A stretch of DNA of 46,211 bases from Actinomycetes bacterium (GCA_021820105.1 JAKAED010000013.1:1-46211); one strand, 5' to 3'. Counted from the stretch's first letter, positions 8,746-17,667 are shown. The notes: generated by a model from the sequence alone, not told the origin. Numbers and translations are program-made.

Positions 8746-9196
8746 AGAAAAAAAATTGTCGGGGCCGCCGTTGCTAACACCGCAACGCCTTTCAGTCATG
8801 GTTCTCAACCCCTGGCGTCGCTTCCGGCGAAAGCCCGTTCCGATCCGTCGGGGGCAGGTGGCGAACTGCTGAGCCACCTCATTGGATCTCGCGCGAAAAC
8901 AGGTTTCGCATTAGTGCGATCTGCCACGAGGCAGCGGTCGCAGGTAGGCGTCGTAACAAGCGGGCAGCCCCGCGAATAACGGTTTTTCGGTCCCTTACGC
9001 CGGACGGAGGAGTTCTGCAGGCAGCCTGTCTAAATTTTGAAAACATCCTCCAAACGTCCAGGGACAACGCACTCGACTTACTCAAGAGCGTTGTCCAACC
9101 GGGGGTCGGCCGGGGTTCGCTCGGCTGCTCGATGGTCTAAACCAAAGCGTTGGGGGTTATGTCAACGCGGGGTAGGTCGCGGCAGAGCCGGGCTGC
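8746..9196. other. Gene-free stretch with paired inverted repeats
   Basis: I see no convincing gene. GGACAACGC (9062-9070) pairs with GCGTTGTCC (9088-9096). GCGTTG (9147-9152) pairs with CAACGC (9163-9168). The same half-site is thus used four times within about 107 bp. TCGCATTAGTGCGA (about 8907-8920) is a short palindrome. The sequence is less GC-rich than the flanks, for example around 9027-9045. It could be an operator or a recombination site; nothing identifies which. Confidence 0.4.
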
Positions 9197-9227
9197 AAAA
9201 AAAAGGGCCCGCACGAGGCGGGCCCTT
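9197..9227 (-). terminator. Intrinsic terminator of the collagen-like gene
   Basis: On the minus strand GGGCCCGC and GCGGGCCC form an 8-bp stem with a 5-base loop, followed by eight T. It lies about 70 bp after the stop of the collagen-like gene. Confidence 0.9.
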
Positions 9228-9294
9228 CAGCCGTTAGGAACTACCAGGAGGGCTCGCCTCGCCCGAGCTAAGCCCAGGCGAGGCGAGGTACTGC

Positions 9295-10431
9295 TCAGCA
9301 GATGATGCTGATGGCGAAGGGCTCATCGACCGCGTCGATCTGCCCGGGGGTCGTGGTGTCGAAGGTTCCGAGGTACATGACCGCGTGCACAACACCTAGA
9401 CCGCTAATGACCCCGAGTGAGGTCGTGTCTCGAATCGAGCTAGTCAGCGCGATAACGGAGCTGTCGTGGGAGCTCTCCCCCGGGTAAGCGCCCTCAGGTG
9501 TGACGCTGATGTCGACCGGGAAGGCGTTACCCGACGCTGGCGTGTCAGCCGCGGGGCATCCCGTGATAGTGAGGGAGTACGTTCCGACGCCGGAGTAGGA
9601 GAACCCGACGCCTGAGCCCGGAACGCCACCGTGAGCGAGCACGGGTGCGGTGCAGGAACCTCCTGCGGCGCACACACCTGGGTCGATCACCGCCCACGCG
9701 TCCGCGGTGCCGTTGGCACCTGCCGCGGCGACCTCGGTCCAGTCGGACGGGTCGACGTCCGGGGTGTTCTGGTTGTCAGCCGGGCCGCTTACGAACGTGT
9801 TGACGTACTTGCAGGCGCTACCGGTGAACACGTAGGTAGAACCGTTGAAGTCGATCGACGTCGCCGGCGTGCCCGCTGTGGTGCCGCTCGAGGCGACATA
9901 CGGGCAGGCGTGCACCGACGAGTTGGTGTTGTTGTTCATGATCGTCGGCGCGGTCCACGGTGTCGCTCCAGCAGCGCCGTTAGAACCGTTGGTCCCGTTG
10001 GTGCCGTTGGTGCCGTTCGTGCCGGGGTCGCCCTTCGGGCCCTGCGGGATCGCGAAGTTGAGCTTCGCGGCCGAGGACGTGCCGACGTTGGTGACCGAGG
10101 CGTTCGAGCCAGGAGCACCAGTGGTGACCGAGCCGACGCTCACGGAGGCCGCGGCGCCGTTGGCTCCGTTGGTGCCGTTGACGCCGTTGGTGCCGTTGGT
10201 GCCATGCGCACCGGCCGGGCCGCGCACGTTCCACTTCACGGCGGCGTAGCCCTTGGGGCACCTGGCCTCGTCGTACATCTGGTGCGTCCGCTTGTTGACG
10301 CACGCGCTGATGGTGTTGACCGAGGCGACCGTAACGGTCCTAGTGTTTGCCGTTCCGGCTACCGCGTAGCTCGCCGCGCCCACAAGCACGAGCGCTACGG
10401 CGAAGATGAATATTTGGGGAAGCTTGCGCAT
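9295..10431 (-). CDS. Secreted collagen-like protein
   Basis: 378 aa, ATG at 10429-10431 with an AAAGGA stretch 11 bases upstream. Residues about 5-25 are a signal peptide or anchor (IFIFAVALVLVGAASYAVAG). After a short Thr-rich spacer comes a cysteine pair region ending RCPKGYAAVKWNVRGPAG, a phrase I recognise from collagen-like proteins of Solirubrobacterales. Two Gly-X-Y tracts follow: about residues 70-95 (GTNGTNGVNGTNGANG) and about 130-157 (GPKGDPGTNGTNGTNG), separated by a short Ser/Val-rich segment. The C-terminal 200 residues are a probable beta-rich head with several cysteines. It is a single transcription unit with its own terminator. Likely an extracellular fibre or adhesin; Gly-X-Y repeats usually fold as triple helices. 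Role on a plasmid unknown. Confidence 0.85.
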   Translation of the reverse strand: MRKLPQIFIFAVALVLVGAASYAVAGTANTRTVTVASVNTISACVNKRTHQMYDEARCPKGYAAVKWNVRGPAGAHGTNGTNGVNGTNGANGAAASVSVGSVTTGAPGSNASVTNVGTSSAAKLNFAIPQGPKGDPGTNGTNGTNGTNGSNGAAGATPWTAPTIMNNNTNSSVHACPYVASSGTTAGTPATSIDFNGSTYVFTGSACKYVNTFVSGPADNQNTPDVDPSDWTEVAAAGANGTADAWAVIDPGVCAAGGSCTAPVLAHGGVPGSGVGFSYSGVGTYSLTITGCPAADTPASGNAFPVDISVTPEGAYPGESSHDSSVIALTSSIRDTTSLGVISGLGVVHAVMYLGTFDTTTPGQIDAVDEPFAISIIC

Positions 10432-10685
10432 CGTGGTGGGTGTCCTTTCCAGTGGAGTTCCTAGTCGGCTGTGACTTGAACTGGTCCCTCGTTTGTTATC
10501 GGCAGCCCCTCCGGATGCGCCAGAAGGTCATTGCCGAGGCGGCCCCTTGGCCGCTGTGCTGCGCCCCAATGCGGGCCGAAGGCCTGCACAATGGCGCAAA
10601 GCACCAGCGGACAAGGTAGTCGCCCCTCCCCCATCCTCCCATCGCCTTCGGCAAAAGACCTAGCCTGCGACCCGCCTACCGAAGA

Positions 10686-10701
10686 TGTTCCGCGCGGAAC
10701 A
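10686..10701. promoter_or_regulatory. parS: parS-like palindrome, copy 1
   Basis: TGTTCCGCGCGGAACA, a perfect 16-bp palindrome. It keeps the TGTT...AACA frame of the canonical parS (TGTTTCACGTGAAACA). It ends on the base before a possible GTG start of the ParB-like gene, so it may also be the operator of that gene. An identical copy lies at 12932-12947 on the far side of parA. Confidence 0.7.
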
Positions 10702-11268
10702 GTGATTAGGCTTCGAGCTGTGCCAGCAGCCGCAAACACGGGAGCCTCAGCGCCGCTCGAGCAGGCGCGGCTGTTTCGCCGACAGGAGGCCGGCGGCGCT
10801 ACACAGGGCCAGATCGCACGGCGAGCGGGTGTCACCCGCACCTTCGTCTGCAAGCGGCTGAAGCTGCTGCGTCTTCCCTCCGACGTGCAGCGCCTGGCCG
10901 AGGAGGAGGGCTTGTCGTTCACCGTGCTGTACCTGCTGGCGGAACTGCCAGACGCTAGCTCCCAGAGACGTATCGCCCGCCAGTTGGTCAAGCACCGTTG
11001 GTCCACACGAAAGCTTGAGGCTGTGGTCGCACGGGAGGTCGGGCGTACTCCCCCACCTCGCCGGCGGACATATCGCGGCGGGCATCCAGACGCGGTAGCG
11101 CTCGCCGAGGCTCTCGCCGAAAGCGTGGCGGTCGCGCTTGGACGACACGTTGAGGTCAAAGCCGCCGGTCGCGGTCGCTTTGAGTTCCGAGTCTGGGCAA
11201 CCGACGCTGCGGATGCCATCGCCACGGCGATCGCGATGGGCGCCCAACCAGAAACGTCAGCGCTCTAG
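10702..11268 (+). CDS. parB: ParB/KorB-type helix-turn-helix DNA-binding protein
   Basis: The frame is open from 10531, but the segment upstream of 10702 contains the parS-like palindrome and does not look like protein. GTG at 10702 or GTG at 10720 is therefore the likely start, giving 182-188 aa. Residues about 25-115 match the ParB/KorB HTH domain: GATQGQIARRAGVTRTFVCKR, LKLLRLPSDVQRLAEEEGLS and a following helical bundle ending STRKLEAVV. The N-terminal CTP-binding domain of standard ParB, with its GERR-type motif, is missing. The last 80 residues form a basic then Ala-rich tail of unknown fold. It is followed by ParA after 185 bp. Likely the parS-binding component, acting as a short ParB; a pure transcription regulator is the alternative. 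Confidence 0.75.
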   Translation: MIRLRAVPAAANTGASAPLEQARLFRRQEAGGATQGQIARRAGVTRTFVCKRLKLLRLPSDVQRLAEEEGLSFTVLYLLAELPDASSQRRIARQLVKHRWSTRKLEAVVAREVGRTPPPRRRTYRGGHPDAVALAEALAESVAVALGRHVEVKAAGRGRFEFRVWATDAADAIATAIAMGAQPETSAL

Positions 11269-11453
11269 GTCGGTGGGTGGGTGGTGCTGGGGCGGTGCTA
11301 GGGTGCCGCCCGCCTGGGGCCCGGTTGGGCGATGGTCGGGCCGTGGGGCACGCGAGGCTGTCGGGGGCTGGTGTTAGGTTGCGGGGGCGCGGAAGGAATC
11401 CGCGTGGTCCTAGCGAACCTATTGCGAGGTCAGTGCGTGAACGGAGGCTATGT

Positions 11454-12242
11454 ATGAGCGAGGGAAGGGTGCTCGCGGTCGCGAACCAGAAGGGCGGAGT
11501 CGGAAAGTCCACTGTTGCCGCCAACCTGGCGGCCGCATACGGGGCGATGGGGCAGAAGGTCCTCTTCGTCGATATCGACCCGCAGACGGACGGCACGAAC
11601 ATGTTCGGGGTGGCCAGCAGCGGAGCGCAGACGATCATCCACCTGCTGACGAACACTCCGTTCGCGGAGTGTGTGCAGCGCGAAGTGGTCCCGGGCGTGG
11701 ACCTGATCCCTGGAAGCACGGAGATGAAGGATCTCGAGCAGGTGCTGGTGACCAAGAGTTTTCGCGAGACCTATCTGGCCAAGGCGCTGCAGGAAGATGC
11801 CCCGAGCTACGACCTGCTGATCGTGGACTGCCCGCCCAACCTTGGGGTTCTGACGGTCAACGCCCTGTGCGCGGCTCAGGAGGTGCTCATCGTCATCAGC
11901 ATGACGGACCGCAACGCCTACAAAGGGACGATGGCGCTTGTCGGCACGGTCGGCGAGCTGCAGCAGAGCGGGGTGAACGTACGCGTGAGCGGGATCGTTC
12001 GCAACAACGTCGACAAGCGCCCCGCGGAGCAGCAGAGAAAGCTCTACAAGGCGCTGAACAAGCAGCTCCTGGCGGACCCGACGCTGCCTGTGCTGGAAAC
12101 CGAGATCCCGATGACAGCGGCGTTCCAGAACAGCGCAGCGGAAGGGTATCCGCTGATTGTGCGCCGCCCGGATCACAAGGGCGCTGCGGCGATCCGGCAG
12201 GTTGCTGAGGAGCTGCAGGTAGCGGAGGTGGCCCGTGCCTGA
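11454..12242 (+). CDS. parA: ParA-family partition ATPase
   Basis: 262 aa. ATG at 11454 has ACGGAGG six bases upstream. It has the deviant Walker A of ParA/MinD proteins, KGGVGKST (13-20), then VLFVDIDPQTDGTN and VDCPPNLG for the switch and Walker B-like motifs. It lacks the extra N-terminal DNA-binding domain of class Ia ParA, so it is the short class Ib type. ParA proteins bind nucleoid DNA with ATP and move plasmid copies apart through a centromere-binding partner. Its last eight bases overlap the next gene, so the two products are made together. Two identical parS-like sites flank the locus. Confidence 0.95.
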   Translation: MSEGRVLAVANQKGGVGKSTVAANLAAAYGAMGQKVLFVDIDPQTDGTNMFGVASSGAQTIIHLLTNTPFAECVQREVVPGVDLIPGSTEMKDLEQVLVTKSFRETYLAKALQEDAPSYDLLIVDCPPNLGVLTVNALCAAQEVLIVISMTDRNAYKGTMALVGTVGELQQSGVNVRVSGIVRNNVDKRPAEQQRKLYKALNKQLLADPTLPVLETEIPMTAAFQNSAAEGYPLIVRRPDHKGAAAIRQVAEELQVAEVARA

Positions 12243-12921
12243 CCTGGACCTAAGCCTCGATGACATCAGAAGCAGCGGAGTCCTCTCGGGCTTGCGGAAC
12301 GCCCCGCCCCCACAACTGGGGGAGGCGTCAGAACAAGCCGAGCCCGCGGGCACCGAGGAGACGCCGGCCGCCGCAGCTGAGGTAGCCGACGCAGCCGCCG
12401 CGACGACCGTACGGGAGGCGCCGCGCAGGCGTCCCAGCCCGCGCACGCATGCGGCACGCTCGCGGCCGCCCGAACCCACGCCAGTGCCACAGGTCAGTGG
12501 TCGAAGCCACGAGGTCCTTGAGCGCTCCACACGGCAGACGTCGATCGCTCTGGATCCCGAGCTGCTGGGGAGCCTTGACTCCTACCGGCGTGCGCTGGGG
12601 GAGAGTCTGAATGCGGTTCTTGTCGCGGTGCTGCGGGTTGGCCTGCCGACCGGTGACGAGGACGCTGTTGACGCGATGCTCACTGAGAAATACGAGCACC
12701 AGGTGAGGCGTGTGGAGCAGAACGTGCGGCTTCCGCTTCCGCTGCTCGATCGGGTTGATGAGCTCGTCGCGCCCGCCCGCGCACAGGACCGGTCACTGAG
12801 TCGGGCGCACCTCGTAAACGCCGCGCTGAGGGCCGGAATGCCCGAGAGCGTGGACGAGGCGCGGAAACTCATGGCCAACCACCTGAAAGCCAGGATCAGC
12901 GCCTCCAGAAACGGTCTATGA
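12235..12921 (+). CDS. ParA partner with two ribbon-helix-helix-like repeats
   Basis: 228 aa, GTG start overlapping the end of parA by 8 bases, hence translationally coupled. The first half is Ala/Pro/Arg-rich and probably disordered. Two similar segments follow: residues about 102-140 (RQTSIALDPELLGSLDSYRR...ALRVGLP type) and about 163-202 (NVRLPLPLLDRVDELV...LVNAALRAGMP). Each has a short strand then two helices, the pattern of Arc/MetJ ribbon-helix-helix repressors, and each ends in a Val/Ala-Gly-Leu/Met-Pro phrase. This suggests a single-chain pair of RHH units. Class Ib ParA proteins usually work with small RHH or HTH centromere-binding proteins, so a centromere-binding role is likely. 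Which of this protein and the upstream HTH protein binds the palindromes cannot be told from sequence. Confidence 0.8.
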   Translation: MPDLDLSLDDIRSSGVLSGLRNAPPPQLGEASEQAEPAGTEETPAAAAEVADAAAATTVREAPRRRPSPRTHAARSRPPEPTPVPQVSGRSHEVLERSTRQTSIALDPELLGSLDSYRRALGESLNAVLVAVLRVGLPTGDEDAVDAMLTEKYEHQVRRVEQNVRLPLPLLDRVDELVAPARAQDRSLSRAHLVNAALRAGMPESVDEARKLMANHLKARISASRNGL

Positions 12922-12924
12922 GCC

Positions 12925-12954
12925 TTCTGGGTGTTCCGCGCGGAACACCCAGAA
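12925..12954. promoter_or_regulatory. parS: parS-like palindrome, copy 2, within a 30-bp perfect palindrome
   Basis: TGTTCCGCGCGGAACA at 12932-12947 is identical to copy 1 and is extended by seven further paired bases on each side. It follows the par operon directly, so it could also fold in the mRNA and end the transcript, although no T-run follows. Confidence 0.7.
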
Positions 12955-13030
12955 TCGCCTTTGAACCCGGGTGATCGCGACACCCGTATGGCGGTTTCCG
13001 CACAGGAAGCTGTCCAGGGCTGCCGGGAAC

Positions 13031-14608
13031 ATGTACGGCGTGAAAAACGGAAGTTTCACGCTGCGCGGCTGGCAGGGCGAGGCGCTCGAACGACTCGGAC
13101 ACTGGCAGGCCGGATCGTTTCTGATCTCGGCCACACCCGGCGCTGGGAAGACGCGGCCGGCGCTGTTGTTTGCCCGCCGTGAGTTCATGGCTCGCCGGCT
13201 GTCGGGCTTGGTGGTGGTGGCGCCGACTGCGCCGCTCACCCGGCAGTGGGCCCGTGCCGCGCACGAGGTGGGACTGAGCCTGCTGCCGGACGCCGAGGGT
13301 CCGACACCGCCACGCGGCTTCCACGGTGTTGTCGTGACCTACGCCCGGGTCGCACGCGACCCGCTGACGTGGGCCCGGATCGGCGCGGACACGCTCGTTG
13401 TGGCAGACGAGGCTCACCACCTCGGCGAGGAGCTGACCTGGGGACAGGGCTTCAACCAGGCGTTCCGCAACGCCCGGCGCTGGCTGCTGCTCTCGGGAAC
13501 GCCGTTTCGCTCGGACCAGACAAGCATCCCCGGCGTCCGCTACTCGGACGCTGGCGTGGCGATCCCCGACGTCAGCTACTCCTACGCGGACGCTGTCAGC
13601 GACGGCGTGTGTCGCCCCATGATTTTCGTGCCCTTCGACGGTCAGTTCGCCTGGCGCACAGACGGGGTGGAGCGGTCCGCGACCTTCGCGGACGACCTGC
13701 CCAAACAGCAGCATGGCCACCGGTACCGAACGGCATTGGCACCAGAGCTCGAGGACGGGCTCCCGCGCATCCTGGCGGAGGCCCACGCGCGGCTGGGGGC
13801 TGTGCGCGAGCAGCACCCAGGAGCGGGGGCCCTTGCTGTCACGACCGACTCTGAGCACGCGCACGCCGTGGCGGCGGTGATCGCACGGCTCTCTGGCCAA
13901 CGGCCGGTGGTGGTGCTGCACACCGACCCGGACGCACACGCGCGCCTGCGAGCATTCAGGGAGTCGACGGAGCCTTGGATCGTGGCGGTGAACATGGTCA
14001 GCGAGGGCGTAGACATTCCGCGTCTGCGGGTGGGGGTGTACGCGACGCCGGCGAAGACGGCGATGATCTTCAGGCAGATCGTCGGCCGGTTCGTGCGGGT
14101 CACACCGGGCATGCCGGTCGAGGCCTCATGGCTGTTCATGCCCGCAGACCCGACGCTGCGCGACCACGCGGCGCGGATCGAGGCGGAGGTTGCGGGCATC
14201 CGCAAGAAGAAGGAGGCGAGCGCGGAGTGGGAGGGCCTCCCGTTCGGGGAGACCGAGCCGTCGGTGAGCGTGTACGAGCCGTTGGCCGCCGAGGTCCACG
14301 CCCAAGCGGCGCACGAGACGGCCGCGACACCACCGGCCACGGTTACGCATGCACCGGCCGCGCCCAGCTCTGTGAGCGGACAGGAGCAGGCGTGGGCGGC
14401 GTTCGAGCGCCGAAGCTGGCTGGAGGCCGAGGTCAAACGCCTGGCGGCGATCGTCGGCGAGATGCAGTGTCATGCACGGCGGGCGGTGCTTGCCTGGGCC
14501 CGGCGTGAAGCCGACGTCGCGGACGGCGAGCCGACAATGGAGCAGCTTGAGGTAATGGTGGAGCTGCTGCTGCGCCGCATAGCACCCGTTGCCGTGGAGA
14601 TCCGCTAG
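13031..14608 (+). CDS. SF2 DEAD/DEAH-box helicase
   Basis: 525 aa from the ATG at 13031, which has GGGAAC just upstream; the frame is open earlier but the N-terminal extension looks non-coding. Motifs in order: Walker A ATPGAGKT (34-41), motif Ia VVAPTAPLTRQW, motif II DEAH (126-129), motif III SGTPFR, motif V NMVSEGVDIPR and motif VI QIVGRFVR. The layout is that of SF2 helicases related to the type III restriction / UvrB-like group. The C-terminal 100 residues are helical and charged, with no nuclease motif that I can see. It lies between the partition operon and the replication region and is convergent with the next gene. A role in plasmid DNA processing or replication is inference. Confidence 0.9.
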   Translation: MYGVKNGSFTLRGWQGEALERLGHWQAGSFLISATPGAGKTRPALLFARREFMARRLSGLVVVAPTAPLTRQWARAAHEVGLSLLPDAEGPTPPRGFHGVVVTYARVARDPLTWARIGADTLVVADEAHHLGEELTWGQGFNQAFRNARRWLLLSGTPFRSDQTSIPGVRYSDAGVAIPDVSYSYADAVSDGVCRPMIFVPFDGQFAWRTDGVERSATFADDLPKQQHGHRYRTALAPELEDGLPRILAEAHARLGAVREQHPGAGALAVTTDSEHAHAVAAVIARLSGQRPVVVLHTDPDAHARLRAFRESTEPWIVAVNMVSEGVDIPRLRVGVYATPAKTAMIFRQIVGRFVRVTPGMPVEASWLFMPADPTLRDHAARIEAEVAGIRKKKEASAEWEGLPFGETEPSVSVYEPLAAEVHAQAAHETAATPPATVTHAPAAPSSVSGQEQAWAAFERRSWLEAEVKRLAAIVGEMQCHARRAVLAWARREADVADGEPTMEQLEVMVELLLRRIAPVAVEIR

Positions 14609-14634
14609 CCGCGCGCGAGGGGTCTAAGCCCGCT

Positions 14635-17109
14635 TCACTGATCGCTCGGCTGGAGGCTCTCAAGGCGCGCCAGCAGCAGGTCGGTGAACGCGCGGCCGCC
14701 ATCGAACAGGCCGTGCTCGCGCGCGATCGTGTAGTTGCGCAGCGCGTACAGCGATGGGTCGCCGGGGAGGAACACGGGTCCAGGCAAGGGCTCATCGGGC
14801 GGTGGGGGAAGCTGACCGGCGGCTTTGAGGGCCTGGTAGTAGGCGCCGTCGTGCTCGGGGGGTAGGGGCAGGCCGAGGCGCAGGTAGACCGGTCGCCACT
14901 GTGCGCGAGCGCGGGCGGCCCGCCTGCGCCCATCCAGGTCCTCGGGGCTCTCGGGCCGGTACATGGGCGACATCACGAACCGGCCGTAGGCGTCAAGGAC
15001 GGGGAGACCGTCGATGTCGGTCAGGATCTCCGCCGGCAGGTTCGCTAGCTGCCACATGAACGCGAGGTCGGGGTCGGTGACGTAGTCGGGGGTGCCCGCG
15101 GGCGGGAGCGCCCCGGCCCGGTATGTGAGGCGCCGTGGCACGGCGCGGTGATGGTCGCCTCGACGCTGGCGGCGGGCGGCGCGGGCGGCTCGAGCTGCGC
15201 GGCCGTCCGAGGCCCGGTTGGCGTTGCGGGCCCGCCGTGCTTCCTGCGCGAGCCGCCGAATGCCGTCCATGAGCAGTCGCAGCGCCCCGACTGGATAGCC
15301 GGGGTCGATGGCGGGAAGCTGGCCGCGGCGGCGATCCTCGGCGATGCGTGCGAGCGCCTCGACGGCGGTGGCGGGCCAACCGTTGCGCCCGGCGAGATGG
15401 GCCAAGTAGCTGGTCTCGGCGGCGGTCACCTTGGCGCGATCGCTATCGGTGAGCTCGGGCCCGGCACCATAGAGGTCGCGGGCGTCGGCGTCATCGGCCC
15501 CCCAGCGATGGGTGAGCCAGAAGCAGCGCAGGTCGCGTTCGGTGGCGGCGGTGAGCAGACGCCCCTCCAACACGCGTTCTGCGGCCTGCTGCGCGGCGCG
15601 GCCGCGCTCACCGATCAAAGAAGGCACCTGTCTACCGGCGGTGAGGGCGCTGTAGCGCTCCAGGGCGTGATGCCACGCGGGATCGCGCCTGCGGGCACGG
15701 TGGCGGTGACCTGGGTGAGGCGGAAGGTCGCGAGAGCGTGCGAAGGCCCATGCGTTGATAGCCGCGTCGTATGCGCCGGCGTCGAACGTCCCATCGGGAT
15801 GATCGAACGGGCCGCGGTCATCGCTTTCGCCTATGGGCGCGGGAAGCACGTTGTCGAGAAGCCGCTCGTAGATCCGCAGCGCCTCCTGGTAGCCGCGATC
15901 CTGGGCTGGCCCCGTGACCAATGGTTTGCCGGGGTGGGGGGGAGATGACTGCCGACCTGACATGGCCCAACGAAGCACGGCCTGGTTGTAGGCCTCCAGA
16001 TCAAACGCGAGCTCGCTGGTCCAGTACGTAAACCCGCTCAGAATCTCGCCGTGGCTCCTGTTCGCTTGCCGTTGCGCTTCAAGGGCCGCCCCCGTCGGCG
16101 GCTGCTGGGGCGAAGAGGCGTGCTGCGCGGCCGCGCTTTTATCGATGCTGCCGTTTATCGGGCTGGAGGGCGGCTTTGGCGCGGCTGTTTTGGCTTGATG
16201 GTCTTCTTGAGTGAGTCGCGTGCGCGTGCGCCTGTTAGTAGTAGTTGTCGTTAAGTCGTTGTGGTCTTGACCACTCCCGAAGGGTGGAGCCAAAACGGTT
16301 TTAGATGAGGCACGATCGCGCAGGCGGTGGGCCTTCGCCCGACCACGCGCGATCGCCTTCAGTGCCCGCACGGTCTTGCTCTGGGGCCTCGCGCGCATCC
16401 AGAAGTCGGGCACCGCGAAGCGTGCGCCCGTGTCCAGGTCCTGGCCGTAGCGACAGACCCAGCGCTGCATCTGCTCAAAGCAGCGCTCGAGCAGGTCGTC
16501 GTCGAACTGCAGCAGCGACGGGGCCGGCTGTATCCAGTAGCGCGTGTAGAGCGGCAGCGCGGTCTCGGACTGGTCGGTGATGACCTCGTAGGAGAGCCAT
16601 CCGGCGTCCTCCATCCAGGCTCGCCACCGCCTGAAGCTGGTGATGTGCTGGTCGCGGCGGTTCTGCGCCCGCTCGTCGGCGTCGATGCCCTCCGGGGTGG
16701 CCCAGGCAGGCTTCATGTGCCCGAGCATGGCGATGAGCTGCGCCTCTGTGAGGTCGCAGTAGTTGCCGCCTTGGGTGGCGGCTACGCGTCTGATCGCCTC
16801 GAACGTGCACAGCATGTTCTTGAACGCACCGACGTGGAAGAGCTTGGCCGGGTCGAGCTCTCCCAGGTCAACACGCCGCTGGCGGATGATCGTGAGGCTG
16901 GCAAGCCGCTGAAGAACGTCTCCGGGGTCGGGCGGTTGGAGCTTGGCGGGCTTGGCGGGGGCCTGGCCGAACCGGCGGCGGCGTTTGAGACCGCGACGAA
17001 GCGCAGCGTCGAAACTGACTGGTTCGGGCTGCTTATGGTCCGAGCGCATCGCCGAACGCGCGCTCTGGCCGAAGCCCGGAAGCTGCTGCTGTGTTTTGCC
17101 GACAGGCAT
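14635..17109 (-). CDS. Large plasmid protein with winged-helix-like N-terminus, possibly replication-associated
   Basis: 824 aa from the ATG at 17107-17109; a TTG at 17142 and a later ATG are possible starts, and none has a strong ribosome site. Residues about 75-225 look like a winged-helix DNA-binding region: FEAIRRVAAT, LTEAQLIAMLGHMKPAW, then HITSFRRWRAWMEDAGWLSYE and a short beta tail. This pattern is seen in actinobacterial plasmid replication proteins. A basic low-complexity linker follows (about 265-350, with a run of five Thr). The C-terminal half contains two similar segments rich in Trp and Tyr, for example FDLEAYNQAVLRWAM and FDAGAYDAAINAWAF, which form an internal repeat. Family not recognised. 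Its position next to the iterons and its gene size suggest replication or copy control, with low certainty. Confidence 0.75.
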   Translation of the reverse strand: MPVGKTQQQLPGFGQSARSAMRSDHKQPEPVSFDAALRRGLKRRRRFGQAPAKPAKLQPPDPGDVLQRLASLTIIRQRRVDLGELDPAKLFHVGAFKNMLCTFEAIRRVAATQGGNYCDLTEAQLIAMLGHMKPAWATPEGIDADERAQNRRDQHITSFRRWRAWMEDAGWLSYEVITDQSETALPLYTRYWIQPAPSLLQFDDDLLERCFEQMQRWVCRYGQDLDTGARFAVPDFWMRARPQSKTVRALKAIARGRAKAHRLRDRASSKTVLAPPFGSGQDHNDLTTTTTNRRTRTRLTQEDHQAKTAAPKPPSSPINGSIDKSAAAQHASSPQQPPTGAALEAQRQANRSHGEILSGFTYWTSELAFDLEAYNQAVLRWAMSGRQSSPPHPGKPLVTGPAQDRGYQEALRIYERLLDNVLPAPIGESDDRGPFDHPDGTFDAGAYDAAINAWAFARSRDLPPHPGHRHRARRRDPAWHHALERYSALTAGRQVPSLIGERGRAAQQAAERVLEGRLLTAATERDLRCFWLTHRWGADDADARDLYGAGPELTDSDRAKVTAAETSYLAHLAGRNGWPATAVEALARIAEDRRRGQLPAIDPGYPVGALRLLMDGIRRLAQEARRARNANRASDGRAARAARAARRQRRGDHHRAVPRRLTYRAGALPPAGTPDYVTDPDLAFMWQLANLPAEILTDIDGLPVLDAYGRFVMSPMYRPESPEDLDGRRRAARARAQWRPVYLRLGLPLPPEHDGAYYQALKAAGQLPPPPDEPLPGPVFLPGDPSLYALRNYTIAREHGLFDGGRAFTDLLLARLESLQPSDQ

Positions 17110-17330
17110 CGCCAACACCCAGCGCAGAGCGGGGTGAGACAACGCGAAAACTGGATGCTCGCGATGCCGGCGCGAGGGGCGCGCGACCGGGAGCAGCAGG
17201 AGTCAGAGGACCAGCGGGCGAAGACTCGACCGGTTGCGAAACAGGTGCAAACCGGCTATCTTTCGCGTCGAGTAAAGGGGACTCTGACTTGTTCGCCCCA
17301 GGCGGGCTATGGGATCGGAGCCCAAGCGGG

Positions 17331-17352
17331 GAGCCCGGTAGCAGCCGGGCTC
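17331..17352. repeat. 8-bp hairpin in the region upstream of the iterons
   Basis: GAGCCCGG and CCGGGCTC with a six-base loop, in the roughly 390-bp space between the large winged-helix gene (start 17109, minus) and the first iteron. No T-run follows. The rest of 17110-17497 holds a somewhat more AT-rich patch near 17420-17465, which could be an unwinding site, and no gene that I can support. Confidence 0.4.
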
Positions 17353-17497
17353 TCAGCCTTTAAGGGCGCGCTCAAACGAGCCGTTAGGTCAAGGCCTGCG
17401 GGCGGCCTCCGGTGCGGTTTGAGATTTGCCGCAAGTAGCACATATCGCAGGATCTTTATCACGCCTGCGGACGCGCACAAGGGCGCTGAGGGCAACA

Positions 17498-17667
17498 ACG
17501 GTGGGATCTCTTCCCGGCTACCGTGGGGGTCCTTCCCGGTGACCGTGGGGGCTCTTCCCGGCACCGTGGGTTTTCTTCCCGGGAGGGCTGCGTGAAGGCT
17601 CGACCGTGGGGTTTCTTCCCGGAGACCGTGGGGGTCCTTCCCGGGCGACCGTGGGGTTTGTTCCCGG
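17498..17667 (+). other. oriV: Origin iterons, cluster A (7 copies)
   Basis: Seven 20-bp direct repeats start at 17498, 17520, 17542, 17563, 17603, 17625 and 17648, each close to ACCGTGGGGTTTCTTCCCGG. Most start-to-start distances are 21-23 bp, two helical turns; one gap is 40 bp. Such phased repeats next to a rep gene are the hallmark of iteron plasmids, where the initiator binds to start replication and control copy number. Confidence 0.85.

Noticed and set aside
9960..10210. Tandem DNA repeat in the 9.96-10.2 kb region
   Set aside because: It is the coding of Gly-Thr-Asn repeats in the collagen-like protein.
11448..12530. Minus-strand frame of 360 aa
   Set aside because: Antisense to ParA and the RHH-like gene, both well supported.
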